Shown: piece by piece, positions 1-5,380 of the stretch
How the letters are laid out: each line of letters begins with the position of its first letter
Position numbering within the stretch: the stretch's first letter is position 1
NCBI GenBank assembly: GCA_030052355.1
Contig: JASIGS010000543.1
Span: forward strand, 1 to 5,380
DNA: 5,380 nt
DNA from: Streptosporangiaceae bacterium
GTDB taxonomy: Bacteria; Actinomycetota; Actinomycetes; Streptosporangiales; Streptosporangiaceae
Reading direction: 5' to 3'
Translations under genes and position numbers: made by a program
Notes under the pieces: model-generated
What the model was told of the DNA's origin: nothing
Database searches by the model: none
Seen by the model: the letters and a program-made list of their open reading frames with translations, nothing else

Positions 1-504
1 CGCGCCGACCCAGCTGCGCTGGCGGCCACGTTCGACCAGGCGGTCAAGGCCCTGCGCGGCGCGGGCTGCGAGGTGCTGATGTTCACCGGCTTCGACCCAG
101 GGACGTTCCCGGTGCTGCGGCTCGTGCGCAGCAAGGTTGCGGCGTACAACGCCCAGCTCCGGCTCATCGCCGAGCGGCGCGGGTGCATGCTCACCGACCT
201 GTGGACGATGAGCGTGCTGTCGGATCCGCGTGAGTGGTGCGAGGACCGCCTGCACCTTTCCCCGGACGGGTACCGCCGGGTGGCCCTGCGCGCCTGCGAG
301 GTCGTCGGGGTTCCTGTCAGCGAGGACTGGCGGACGCCGCTGCCCGATCAGCGCCGTGCCGAACGGCCAGGCTGGCTCGCGGCGAGGCGGCGGGATGCGA
401 CCTGGGCGCGTACCTACGCGGCGCCGTGGGTGCAGCGCCGCCTCCACGGCACGTCCAGCGGCGACGGCAGGTCGGCGAAGCGCCCCGACCTGATGCCGGT
501 CTAG
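1..504 (+). CDS. SGNH/GDSL-family hydrolase, C-terminal part (start outside window)
   Basis: The frame is open from the first base and ends at TAG 502-504, giving 167 codons without a start, so the gene is truncated by the window edge. The family comprises serine esterases/lipases that hydrolyse ester bonds, often on lipids or acylated sugars; the substrate here cannot be read. The best evidence is the segment DRLHLSPDGYRRVA (about residues 82-95 of the visible part). It carries the C-terminal catalytic Asp-x-x-His of SGNH hydrolases (D82 and H85), preceded by a hydrophobic strand ending in TDLW. The N-terminal GDS block with the nucleophilic serine, and the Gly and Asn blocks, should lie upstream. 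The tail is rich in Trp and Arg and ends SGDGRSAKRPDLMPV, an ending I recall from actinobacterial members. No signal peptide can be judged. Family call is fairly sure; substrate is unknown. Confidence 0.85.
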   Translation, partial: RADPAALAATFDQAVKALRGAGCEVLMFTGFDPGTFPVLRLVRSKVAAYNAQLRLIAERRGCMLTDLWTMSVLSDPREWCEDRLHLSPDGYRRVALRACEVVGVPVSEDWRTPLPDQRRAERPGWLAARRRDATWARTYAAPWVQRRLHGTSSGDGRSAKRPDLMPV

Positions 505-521
505 CGCGCCGTACTTGACCA

Positions 522-538
522 CCCGCGCCTGACGCGGG
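522..538 (+). terminator. GC-rich hairpin after the SGNH hydrolase gene, possible terminator
   Basis: CCCGCG (522-527) pairs perfectly with CGCGGG (533-538) around a 5-nt loop, 17 nt after the TAG of the hydrolase gene. No T-run follows, so this is not a classical intrinsic terminator, although actinobacterial terminators often lack one. The rest of the 505-599 gap shows no gene and no convincing promoter. Such hairpins arise easily by chance in DNA this rich in GC, so confidence is low. Confidence 0.35.
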
Positions 539-599
539 CCGGCCAGAATTCAGCCGTCAGCCCGGCTAACCCACGGGCCCGCTGCTGCGACTATGAGTC

Positions 600-1694
600 G
601 TGGAACCGAGCTGTCGCCGCAAGCCGGACGCCGACCTGGTGGCAGAGGCTCTGGCCGGCTCCCGGCAGTCGATGGCCGAACTCGTGCGCCGCCACTTCGA
701 CACCGCGGTCTGGCTGGCCGCCCGCGTTCTCGGGTCGACCGACCTGGCGCGTGACGCCGCGCAGGAGGCCGCGGTCGCGGTCTTGACCGATCTCGGGCAA
801 CTGCGGTCGCCAGCGTCCTTCGGCGCGTGGTTCTGCGGCATCGCGCTCAACGTGTCCAGGCGGTGGCGCCGCCAGCTATGGGCCGAGATCCCGCGGATAC
901 CGCCGGACCGGGCAAGTCACGTTCCGGGCCCGGCAGAGGCCGCTGAGCTCGCCGACCTGCACGCGAGTGTCCGGGGCGCGGTCGCCTCGCTGCCGGCCGG
1001 GCAGCGGGAGGCTGTCTGGCTGTTCTACCTGCAGGGTCTCAGCCACCGCGAGGTGGCGGCTGAGCTCGGCGTGTCCGTGGGTGCGGTGAAGTCACGGCTG
1101 CATCAGGCGAGGGCGTCGCTTGCCGGCAAGCTCGCCGGGGTGATGGAACTACCGGAGGTAACGATGACCACGACGGGACAAGCGCAGTGGGCGGACGTCG
1201 CAGTGACCGACATCCGCAGGTCTGACGGCGAGCCAGGCCAGCGCAAGCACATCATGTTCCTTCAGGAACGTGCCGATCCGCACCGGCGGCTGCCCATGTG
1301 GATAGGGCCTGCCGAGGCCGCCGCGATGGCGCTGACCCTGGAGGCCGTCGAGACGCCGCGACCGTTCCCGGCGAAACTGACGGCGAGCCTGCTCGCGGCC
1401 GCCGGATCGGGCGTCGAGGAGGTCCGGATCACCCAACTCCTTGACGGCGTCTTCTACGCCGCGGTGCTCGTGCGCGGCCCGGCCGGTGTCGAGGAGGTCG
1501 ACGCGCGGCCAAGCGATGCCGTGAACCTGGCACTGGTCGCGGGAGTGCCGATCCGCGTCGAGGCGAGCCTGCTCGACGCGGCACCGGAAGCCAAGGGCGA
1601 GCCGGAGGCCACCGCGTTCCCGATCGCGACTGCCCAGATAGCCACCGAGGTCTCCGAGCGGCTGCGGGAAACGGCGGCTAAGCGCCCCGGCTAA
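600..1694 (+). CDS. ECF-type sigma-70 factor fused to a bifunctional nuclease (BFN/DUF151) domain
   Basis: The 364-residue protein has two parts. Residues 11-92 look like sigma-70 region 2 (LARDAAQEA and SFGAWFCGIALNVSRRWRR, core and -10 contacts). Residues 120-176 are region 4, with the helix-turn-helix GLSHREVAAELGVSVGAVKSRLHQAR. The sigma part is about 180 residues, a normal ECF length. Residues 195-325 are a BFN domain with its hallmarks LPMWIG (231-236), DGVFYA (282-287) and DARPSDAVNLAL (301-312). BFN proteins of plants and bacteria are reported to have DNase/RNase activity, but the activity here is inferred. The GTG at 600 is the first possible start, because an in-frame TGA lies at 594-596. 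No good ribosome binding site precedes it; GTG 639 is an alternative but would cut into region 2. No anti-sigma gene is adjacent. The two domains may also be made separately, as an internal ribosome binding site and a slippery G run sit at the junction. Domain calls are secure; the functional meaning of the fusion is open. Confidence 0.88.
   Translation: MEPSCRRKPDADLVAEALAGSRQSMAELVRRHFDTAVWLAARVLGSTDLARDAAQEAAVAVLTDLGQLRSPASFGAWFCGIALNVSRRWRRQLWAEIPRIPPDRASHVPGPAEAAELADLHASVRGAVASLPAGQREAVWLFYLQGLSHREVAAELGVSVGAVKSRLHQARASLAGKLAGVMELPEVTMTTTGQAQWADVAVTDIRRSDGEPGQRKHIMFLQERADPHRRLPMWIGPAEAAAMALTLEAVETPRPFPAKLTASLLAAAGSGVEEVRITQLLDGVFYAAVLVRGPAGVEEVDARPSDAVNLALVAGVPIRVEASLLDAAPEAKGEPEATAFPIATAQIATEVSERLRETAAKRPG
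1154..1166 (+). promoter_or_regulatory. Internal Shine-Dalgarno and in-frame ATG at the sigma/BFN junction
   Basis: GGAGG (1154-1158) is followed by five bases and ATG (1164-1166), the strongest ribosome binding site in the window. It lies inside the fused reading frame, exactly in the linker between sigma region 4 and the BFN domain. Starting here gives a 176-residue free-standing BFN protein (residues 189-364 of the fusion), a normal size for that family. Another in-frame ATG at 1143 has no comparable Shine-Dalgarno. Use in the cell is inferred, not shown. Confidence 0.6.
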
Positions 1695-1711
1695 GGCAAG
1701 GGGAATGCCGG

Positions 1712-1726
1712 GTGACCGTGCGTCAC
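1712..1726. terminator. Small hairpin between convergent genes, possible bidirectional terminator
   Basis: GTGAC (1712-1716) and GTCAC (1722-1726) form a 5-bp stem with a 5-nt loop in the 35-bp gap between the sigma-BFN stop and the stop of the opposing nuclease-like gene. The position is right for a shared terminator, but the stem is short and has no T-run on either side. Confidence 0.25.
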
Positions 1727-1729
1727 GCG

Positions 1730-2668
1730 TCAGGCCGCTGCGGCCTGCCAGGTGACGCCGGGCAGCAGACGGCCTCGCTCGAGGGCTCCCTGGATCTCGG
1801 TAATCAGGCCGTCCGGGTCGTCGCGCAGTTCCCTGGGACTGAAATGCAGATGGCCGATTCCGGCCGCTGCCATCCTCCGGCCGCGCGCCAGCGTGTTCTC
1901 CCAGTGCTCGGGCAGCAGGTGCCACTCGCGCGAATCGACCTCCGCGGCGACGCCCGCATCGGGCCACCAGGCGTCGGGCTGGGCCAGGAACTCACCGTCG
2001 AGCCGCAGGATCGGGTTGAACATCGGCACCGGCAGGCGGGAGGCCAAGATCACCTCGCGGAACTCGGCCTCCGCTGCTGACCTGACGCCGTCGGCCACCT
2101 CGGCCAGCACGGCGCGCAGCCGGGCCGAACCGCGGACCGGCCCTGCCGCCAGCTCGGCGGCAAGAGTGGCGACCGTGCACCTGCGCCGCTGCACTGCCCA
2201 GGCCACGACCGCCCGGGCATCCGCGACCTCCAGGGTTCGGATTGCGTCGGCTACCGCGCGTGGCGGCGGGGCGAACCGCAGGGCCAGGTCGCACATCTCG
2301 CGGGACGGCATCCGGCGCGTCCTGTGCAGCACCGCGAAGTCGCGGCTGGTGCCCCGGTGCGTGGCCGGCACCAGGACGTCGACCAACTCGGTCTCGGGCG
2401 CGCGGATTTCCTGGCCGCGCAGCGCGGCAAGCCCGGTGACCACGGCGTCCGGGCCGGCGTACAACTGGGCGGCCATGACCCGCTGCTCCCAGGTCGGTTC
2501 ACCCGTGGTCGTCAGGTAGACGCCGGGTAGCAGCCGCTGCCACGGCCCGCCCGGACGGATGCGGTACCGCACGGTGTCGACCGTGAAGCCCAGCGAGAGC
2601 GCCTGCGCCCGGGACAGCACGTTTCGCTGATTGGTCAGCAGCCAGCGACCTTGATCGTCCAACGTCAC
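1730..2668 (-). CDS. AbiEi-like winged-helix protein with a DUF559/Vsr-like PD-(D/E)XK nuclease domain
   Basis: From the GTG at 2668 the protein has 312 residues. Residues 5-60 (RWLLTNQRNVLSRAQALSLGF, then YRIRPGGPWQRLLPGVYLTTTGEPTW) match the N-terminal winged helix of actinobacterial proteins labelled type IV AbiEi-family antitoxin. The C-terminal part (about 195-300) looks like a DUF559/Vsr-like endonuclease fold: E200/E202, then D232 in QPDAWW, the E243-V-D245 pair and H250. DNA binding and possible nuclease activity follow from the family; neither is proved here. No AbiEii-type nucleotidyltransferase toxin is next to it, so a toxin-antitoxin role is doubtful. GTG 2668 fits the usual start just before DDQxRWLL. 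No Shine-Dalgarno precedes it, but CACTAT ends 6 nt upstream, as a -10 of a leaderless message would. An in-frame ATG at 2725 lies on the insertion-sequence border and would add 19 residues with a Cys-rich patch unlike the family. The gene converges with the sigma-BFN gene and lies downstream of the insertion sequence in the same direction. Confidence 0.8.
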   Translation of the reverse strand: MTLDDQGRWLLTNQRNVLSRAQALSLGFTVDTVRYRIRPGGPWQRLLPGVYLTTTGEPTWEQRVMAAQLYAGPDAVVTGLAALRGQEIRAPETELVDVLVPATHRGTSRDFAVLHRTRRMPSREMCDLALRFAPPPRAVADAIRTLEVADARAVVAWAVQRRRCTVATLAAELAAGPVRGSARLRAVLAEVADGVRSAAEAEFREVILASRLPVPMFNPILRLDGEFLAQPDAWWPDAGVAAEVDSREWHLLPEHWENTLARGRRMAAAGIGHLHFSPRELRDDPDGLITEIQGALERGRLLPGVTWQAAAA

Positions 2669-2722
2669 GGTCCAATAGTGGCAACAACAGGGTCCGGTCG
2701 TGCCAGGAGGCGAATTCTGAAG

Positions 2723-2726
2723 CATG
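2723..2726. repeat. CATG flank, left copy (possible target-site duplication)
   Basis: CATG directly adjoins the left inverted repeat and recurs at 4573-4576 beyond the right one. Removing the element and one copy joins ...CTGAAG-CATG-AGTCAG..., a plausible empty site. Because CATG is its own reverse complement, it could equally be part of the inverted repeats. Confidence 0.5.
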
Positions 2727-2760
2727 GGTGTGCGTTTAGTGGTGCCATGGGGGCCGTCGC
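2727..2760 (+). repeat. Left terminal inverted repeat of the IS1182-family element
   Basis: It begins GGTGTGCGTTTAGTGG and pairs with 4539-4572 at 32 of 34 positions. Similarity to the right end fades after this, with scattered matches to about 2770. It lies at the transposase C-terminal side of the element. Confidence 0.85.
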
Positions 2761-2853
2761 GTAATGGCGGGACGGTTCCTGAGCGTGGCAGGCGGCGTGG
2801 GTTTGTCCGTGGTTTCTGGCCGCGGGATTGGGAGAGTGTCGTGGGGCTGGCGG

Positions 2854-4473
2854 CTATGTGGGCTGCCAGCCGGTGGTGTAGATCTTGAGCAGGTTCTCGA
2901 CGGTGTTGCAGAAGGTCCATTCGCCGCTGGCGCGGGCTTGTCCGCGCATGCTGAAGGCGCGGAAGCCGTGGTTGTGCTTGCGGTGGCCGAAGGGTGTCTC
3001 GGCGATGGGGCCGCGTTGCTTGTAGAGGATGCTGCCGGGGTAGCTGGTGATCTTGCTGGCCATCGCGGCGGCGGTGTCGCTGAGCGCGCGGCCGCCGGCG
3101 CGGCGGCCGGTGCTGGCGTGGCCGGCGGCGGCAGCGGTGAGGCGGCGGCGGGTGCCGGTGGCGATCAGCCGGTCCGGGCCGGGGCAGGTCAGGTTCGCCT
3201 GTGACAGGTAGCCGGCGTCGGCGAGCACGGTGCCGGTGCGGGCTTTTTTGCGGCGCAGCGGCCCGCGGGCGTGGCTGCGCAGGATGGCTTCGGCGGCGGC
3301 GATCTGCTCCAGCAGGGGCCCGAAGCTGGCGTAGTCGGTTGTCTGGCGGGTGACCAGGCCGGCCAGGCACAGCCCGTCGGCGCTGTGCGCGGCCTGGGCG
3401 TTGTAGCCCTGGATGAACCCGCGGCCGCGGACCGGCATCAGGTGCGAGTCCGGGTCGGTGATGTTGGCAACCGGCTCCAGTCCCGCACCGTTGGCCGCGG
3501 CCTTGCGCTCGGCGGCGGCCCGGGCGTTGGCCTTCTTCAGCGCGGCGGCGGCCCGGCGGACCGCAAAATGCTCGCCCGGCGGCACCGGCCGGTGCGCGCG
3601 CTGCCCGGTACCGGTCGCCGATCTCTTGGCAGCCTCCGCGCGTTCCCAGGCGTCGATCTTCGCCTGCTGGGCCGCCACGGCCTGACCGAGCCGCAGCTGC
3701 GCGGCGGTGACCCGGGCGCCGGCCGGCGTGCCCCCGCGGGTCGGCCTGCCCGCCGCCGTCTTGTCCAGGTACTCGGCCGCGTGCTGGTCACGGGCCATCT
3801 CGGCAGCCTCCCGCTCGGCCTGCAGCCGGGCGGCCGCCGCAGCGATCCGCTGCCGGCGGGTCACCGGGTCGGCCAGCTCGGCCGGCAGCTCATCCCCGCG
3901 GGCGTCCCCGAACAGCGCATCCTCGGCCGCGTCGGCCTCCTCGGCCTCGGCCAGGATCCGCGCGGCCAGCTCGCGCAGCTTGCCCTCGGTGCGGTTAGCG
4001 TCCTTCGACGCGTTCGCGGCGATCTTCGTCCCGTCCACCGCGACCAGCCCCAGCCGGCCCAGCCCCGCGGCCGCCGCGATCGCCAGCACCTGCCCGAACA
4101 GGTCACTCATCGCCTGCTCGCGGGCGAAGTGCCGGCGCCGGAACCGGGCCAGGGTCGCGTGATCGGGCGCGTCCTGCGCGCAGATCACCCGGAACGCCAC
4201 GTCCTCGGCGCACGCCCGCTCGATCTTCCGCGACGACCGCAGCCCGCGCGCATACCCGTATACCAGCAGCGCCAGCAGCACCCGCGGGTCATAAGCCGCC
4301 CGCCCGGCCGCCGACCCGGCCGGCGTCGGCCGGGCGGCGAACCGCGACAAGTCCAGCACACTCACCGCGTCGATCACGAACCACGCCAGGTGCCCGGCCG
4401 GCAGCCAGTCCCGCATATCCGGCGGCAGCAAGAACGGCTGGTCACGGCGCACTGGACGGTATCTCATCGCCAT
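2854..4473 (-). CDS. IS1182-family DDE transposase
   Basis: The transposase cuts and joins the ends of its own element. From ATG 4473 it has 539 residues, near the family's upper size range. Its N-terminal YRPVRRDQPFLLPPDMRDWLP and the block YDPRVLLALLVYGYARGLRSSR are typical of the DUF772 domain of IS1182 transposases. Visible candidates for the catalytic triad are D147 (LVAVDGTKIAANAS), D419 (VLADAGYLS) and E518 (SGEWTFCNTVENLLKI), preceded by KHNHGFRAFSMRGQ. Between the first two Asp lies a long Ala/Arg/Glu-rich, probably helical insert, about residues 160-325. I chose ATG 4473 because GAGAAG precedes it by 8 nt and the family usually starts just before YRPV; ATG 4497 would add eight residues and has no ribosome binding site, and ATG 4467 is a third option. 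The frame has no stop or obvious frameshift, so the enzyme may be active. Confidence 0.92.
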   Translation of the reverse strand: MAMRYRPVRRDQPFLLPPDMRDWLPAGHLAWFVIDAVSVLDLSRFAARPTPAGSAAGRAAYDPRVLLALLVYGYARGLRSSRKIERACAEDVAFRVICAQDAPDHATLARFRRRHFAREQAMSDLFGQVLAIAAAAGLGRLGLVAVDGTKIAANASKDANRTEGKLRELAARILAEAEEADAAEDALFGDARGDELPAELADPVTRRQRIAAAAARLQAEREAAEMARDQHAAEYLDKTAAGRPTRGGTPAGARVTAAQLRLGQAVAAQQAKIDAWERAEAAKRSATGTGQRAHRPVPPGEHFAVRRAAAALKKANARAAAERKAAANGAGLEPVANITDPDSHLMPVRGRGFIQGYNAQAAHSADGLCLAGLVTRQTTDYASFGPLLEQIAAAEAILRSHARGPLRRKKARTGTVLADAGYLSQANLTCPGPDRLIATGTRRRLTAAAAGHASTGRRAGGRALSDTAAAMASKITSYPGSILYKQRGPIAETPFGHRKHNHGFRAFSMRGQARASGEWTFCNTVENLLKIYTTGWQPT

Positions 4474-4538
4474 GACCGCATCTTCTCGAAAGATCATGAA
4501 CCATAGCGAAAGCCGCGCCGGTCAACCGCCGCGATTTT

Positions 4539-4572
4539 GCGACAGCCCCCATGGCGCCACTAAACGCACACC
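4539..4572 (-). repeat. Right terminal inverted repeat of the IS1182-family element
   Basis: Read on the minus strand it begins GGTGTGCGTTTAGTGG, identical to the left end apart from two mismatches in 34 bases. It lies upstream of the transposase start. A TTGACC on the minus strand just inside could be a -35 element, but no properly spaced -10 is evident. Confidence 0.85.
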
Positions 4573-4576
4573 CATG
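4573..4576. repeat. CATG flank, right copy (possible target-site duplication)
   Basis: This is the partner of the CATG at 2723-2726, directly outside the right inverted repeat. Bases further out (CTGAAG on the left, AGTCAG on the right) do not match as direct or inverted repeats, so the duplication, if real, is 4 bp. Confidence 0.5.
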
Positions 4577-4682
4577 AGTCAGACCGGCGGGCTTTTGTCG
4601 TTATTCGGATGGTTTACGTTCGCGGTCGGGCGCCGAGCGGTTCCGGGTCTCGTCCGACCAAGTACCGGCCGATCAACGTTCC

Positions 4683-4712
4683 TTGCGAAACACATCCTGA
4701 GCAACTTATGTT
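4683..4712 (+). promoter_or_regulatory. Probable promoter of the HTH regulator, leaderless message
   Basis: TTGCGA (4683-4688) resembles a -35 element, and TATGTT (4707-4712), 18 bp later, resembles a -10 of the TAnnnT type. Transcription would begin around 4719-4722, at or next to the ATG at 4722. No Shine-Dalgarno precedes that ATG, which agrees with a leaderless mRNA, a common form in actinobacteria. Motif match only; no start-site data. Confidence 0.5.
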
Positions 4713-4716
4713 GCTC
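4699..4716. promoter_or_regulatory. Palindromic operator candidate overlapping the -10 of the HTH regulator gene
   Basis: GAGCAACTTATGTTGCTC has perfect 7-bp arms around TTAT, the most striking palindrome outside the insertion sequence. It covers the proposed -10 and ends 5 nt before the start codon of an ArsR/HTH_20-type protein, where a dimeric repressor would block its own transcription. ArsR-type regulators typically bind such inverted repeats. Self-binding is inferred from position and symmetry. Confidence 0.6.
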
Positions 4717-4721
4717 TTGTT

Positions 4722-5333
4722 ATGGCGATCGACGAGCAGGACGAGCAGTCCGGAGCGAGGGCGCTCCGGCTGCGCGCGCTGGCGCATCCAATCCGGTGGA
4801 AGCTGATCGACCTGGTAGCGGCCGAGGGGTCGGCTACGGCTACGCGCTGTGCAGAGGTACTCGGCGAGAGCGTTGCCAGTTGCTCCTACCACCTCGGGAT
4901 CCTCGGCAAGTACGGCTACATGGAGCGCGTCCCGGACTCAGTCGGCCGCGAGAAGCCCTGGCGGGTCACGACACTCCTGCAGAGTGACCTGTCCGTCGCG
5001 GCAGAAGTCACGCCCGATGATGACGAGACCGGACTCGCAGCCGTGGCAGCCGCCGACGCGTTCCTTGATAAGGAACTGGCGCGGATCAAGAACCGGATGC
5101 ACGCCCAGGGATCCGAGACGCCGGAGTGGCAGGCCACGCATGTCATTGGCGTCGCCGCGATGTACGTCACAGCTAGTGAGCTGGCGCAGATCAAGGACGA
5201 GCTGACCGCGATCCTGCACCGCTACGCCGAGCGTGCTGACGATCCCGCCCTTCGTCCAGCGGGCGCGCGATCGGCCCATGTCTTCGTCAGCACGTCGGTC
5301 GATCCGCCGAGCGCGAGCGGAGTCAGAAAGTAG
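4722..5333 (+). CDS. ArsR/HTH_20-type winged-helix transcriptional regulator
   Basis: The protein has 203 residues. Residues 13-83 form a winged helix-turn-helix: ALRLRALAHPIRWKLIDLV leads in, SVASCSYHLGILGKYGYMERV includes the likely recognition helix, and GREKPWRVT forms the wing. This pattern, with the AHPIRWKLI lead-in, is typical of ArsR-like/HTH_20 DNA-binding repressors. The C-terminal half (about 108-190) is mainly helical, with YVTASELAQIKDELTAILHRYAERADDPALRPAGAR, as in longer actinobacterial members often found near transporter genes. Cys residues are at 43 and 54, but there is no ELCVCDL-type metal site, so metal sensing is not supported; the ligand is unknown. ATG 4722 is the sensible start. 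A tandem 9-bp repeat (4731-4748) encodes DEQDEQ at the N-terminus. A palindrome over its -10 suggests self-repression. Any regulated partner would lie beyond the window or be the divergent nuclease-like gene, now separated by the insertion sequence. Confidence 0.85.
   Translation: MAIDEQDEQSGARALRLRALAHPIRWKLIDLVAAEGSATATRCAEVLGESVASCSYHLGILGKYGYMERVPDSVGREKPWRVTTLLQSDLSVAAEVTPDDDETGLAAVAAADAFLDKELARIKNRMHAQGSETPEWQATHVIGVAAMYVTASELAQIKDELTAILHRYAERADDPALRPAGARSAHVFVSTSVDPPSASGVRK
4731..4748 (+). repeat. Tandem 9-bp repeat GACGAGCAG x2 at the start of the regulator gene
   Basis: Two exact in-frame copies of GACGAGCAG encode Asp-Glu-Gln twice (residues 4-9), in the disordered-looking N-terminus before the winged helix. 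A change in copy number would keep the frame. This is probably a neutral duplication. Confidence 0.7.
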
Positions 5334-5380
5334 CCTCCGGGCCCGCAGACCCTGTCCACTCGTTGGCCGACCGCGCGTCC

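Larger units (their letters stand above)
2727..4572 (-). mobile_element. IS1182-family insertion sequence, apparently complete
   Basis: The element is about 1846 bp and has one transposase gene on the minus strand. Its ends are long inverted repeats: 2727-2760 against 4539-4572, 34 positions with two mismatches (2743/4556 and 2755/4544). Outside each end stands CATG (2723-2726 and 4573-4576). This can be read as a 4-bp target duplication of a palindromic site, or as four further bases of inverted repeat; the sequence alone cannot separate the two. Bases 2761-2853 between the left repeat and the transposase stop, and 4474-4538 between its start and the right repeat, show no further gene. Intact frame and near-perfect ends suggest a recent or still active copy. 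Confidence 0.88.

Noticed and set aside
515..549. TTGACC (515-520) as a -35 element for the sigma-BFN gene.
   Set aside because: No -10-like hexamer lies 16-19 bp downstream; the nearest AT-rich stretch (CAGAAT, 544-549) is 23 bp away.
593..595. ATG at 593 as the start of the sigma-BFN gene.
   Set aside because: It is in a different frame from the sigma factor, and in the sigma frame a TGA at 594-596 lies just upstream, so GTG 600 is the earliest possible start.
1149..1967. A 272-codon minus-strand frame opposite the BFN domain.
   Set aside because: Arg/Gly/Ala-rich antisense shadow of the BFN coding region; it also overlaps the end of the nuclease-like gene in another frame.
1730..3370. 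A 546-codon minus-strand reading frame running from inside the insertion sequence into the nuclease-like gene.
   Set aside because: Its first part is an out-of-frame shadow of the transposase with Pro/Arg/His-rich low-complexity protein, and it crosses the left end of the element. Only the last 312 codons, from GTG 2668, resemble a protein family.
3271..4506. A 411-codon plus-strand frame opposite the transposase.
   Set aside because: It is antisense to a well-supported transposase, is rich in Gly/Arg/Pro as expected from GC-rich antisense frames, and shows no recognisable domain.
4577..4682. The relatively AT-rich stretch right of the element (about 4591-4620) as the lost promoter of the nuclease-like gene.
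   Set aside because: Neither strand shows a -35/-10 pair with proper spacing, so no promoter could be placed there.
4574..4987. A plus-strand frame starting at the ATG on the right border of the element (MSQTGGLLSLFGWFTFAVGR...), with an AGGAGG at 2705-2710 that would have stood upstream before insertion.
   Set aside because: The AGGAGG would be 13 nt from the ATG, too far; the frame runs deep into the regulator gene in another phase and its protein has no recognisable features.

Overview
The window is high-GC DNA with strongly GC-biased third codon positions, almost certainly from an actinobacterium. The SGNH hydrolase tail, the AbiEi-like/PD-(D/E)XK protein, the HTH_20-type regulator and the IS1182-like element are all of types common in Streptomyces, Frankia and Streptosporangiales-like genomes. 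I cannot name the genus. No rRNA, tRNA or CRISPR array is visible.

Layout, left to right. (1) Bases 1-504 (+) are the C-terminal part of an SGNH/GDSL hydrolase whose start lies outside the window. (2) After a 95-bp gap with a GC-rich hairpin, 600-1694 (+) encodes one polypeptide joining an ECF-type sigma factor (regions 2 and 4) to a bifunctional nuclease (BFN, DUF151) domain. At the junction there is a perfect in-frame Shine-Dalgarno plus ATG, and a GGGG run where loss of one G would end the sigma part at TGA. (3) Facing it, 1730-2668 (-) encodes a protein with an AbiEi-like winged helix and a DUF559/Vsr-like PD-(D/E)XK nuclease fold. (4) Bases 2727-4572 are an apparently intact IS1182-family insertion sequence with 34-bp terminal inverted repeats, a transposase with visible DDE residues, and CATG on each flank. 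(5) Bases 4722-5333 (+) encode an ArsR/HTH_20-type regulator. It is preceded by a perfect 7-bp-arm palindrome that overlaps its probable -10 element and lies 5 nt before the ATG.

The genes do not form one obvious pathway. With the IS removed, the AbiEi-like gene and the regulator gene were divergent neighbours about 200 bp apart. The IS landed in their shared upstream region, 54 bp before the nuclease gene and in the same orientation, so it has probably separated that gene from its original upstream promoter. The most interesting point is the sigma-BFN junction, which could make a fusion, two proteins from nested starts, or (if the G run differs) two separate genes. All calls come from reading the sequence; no database search was possible.
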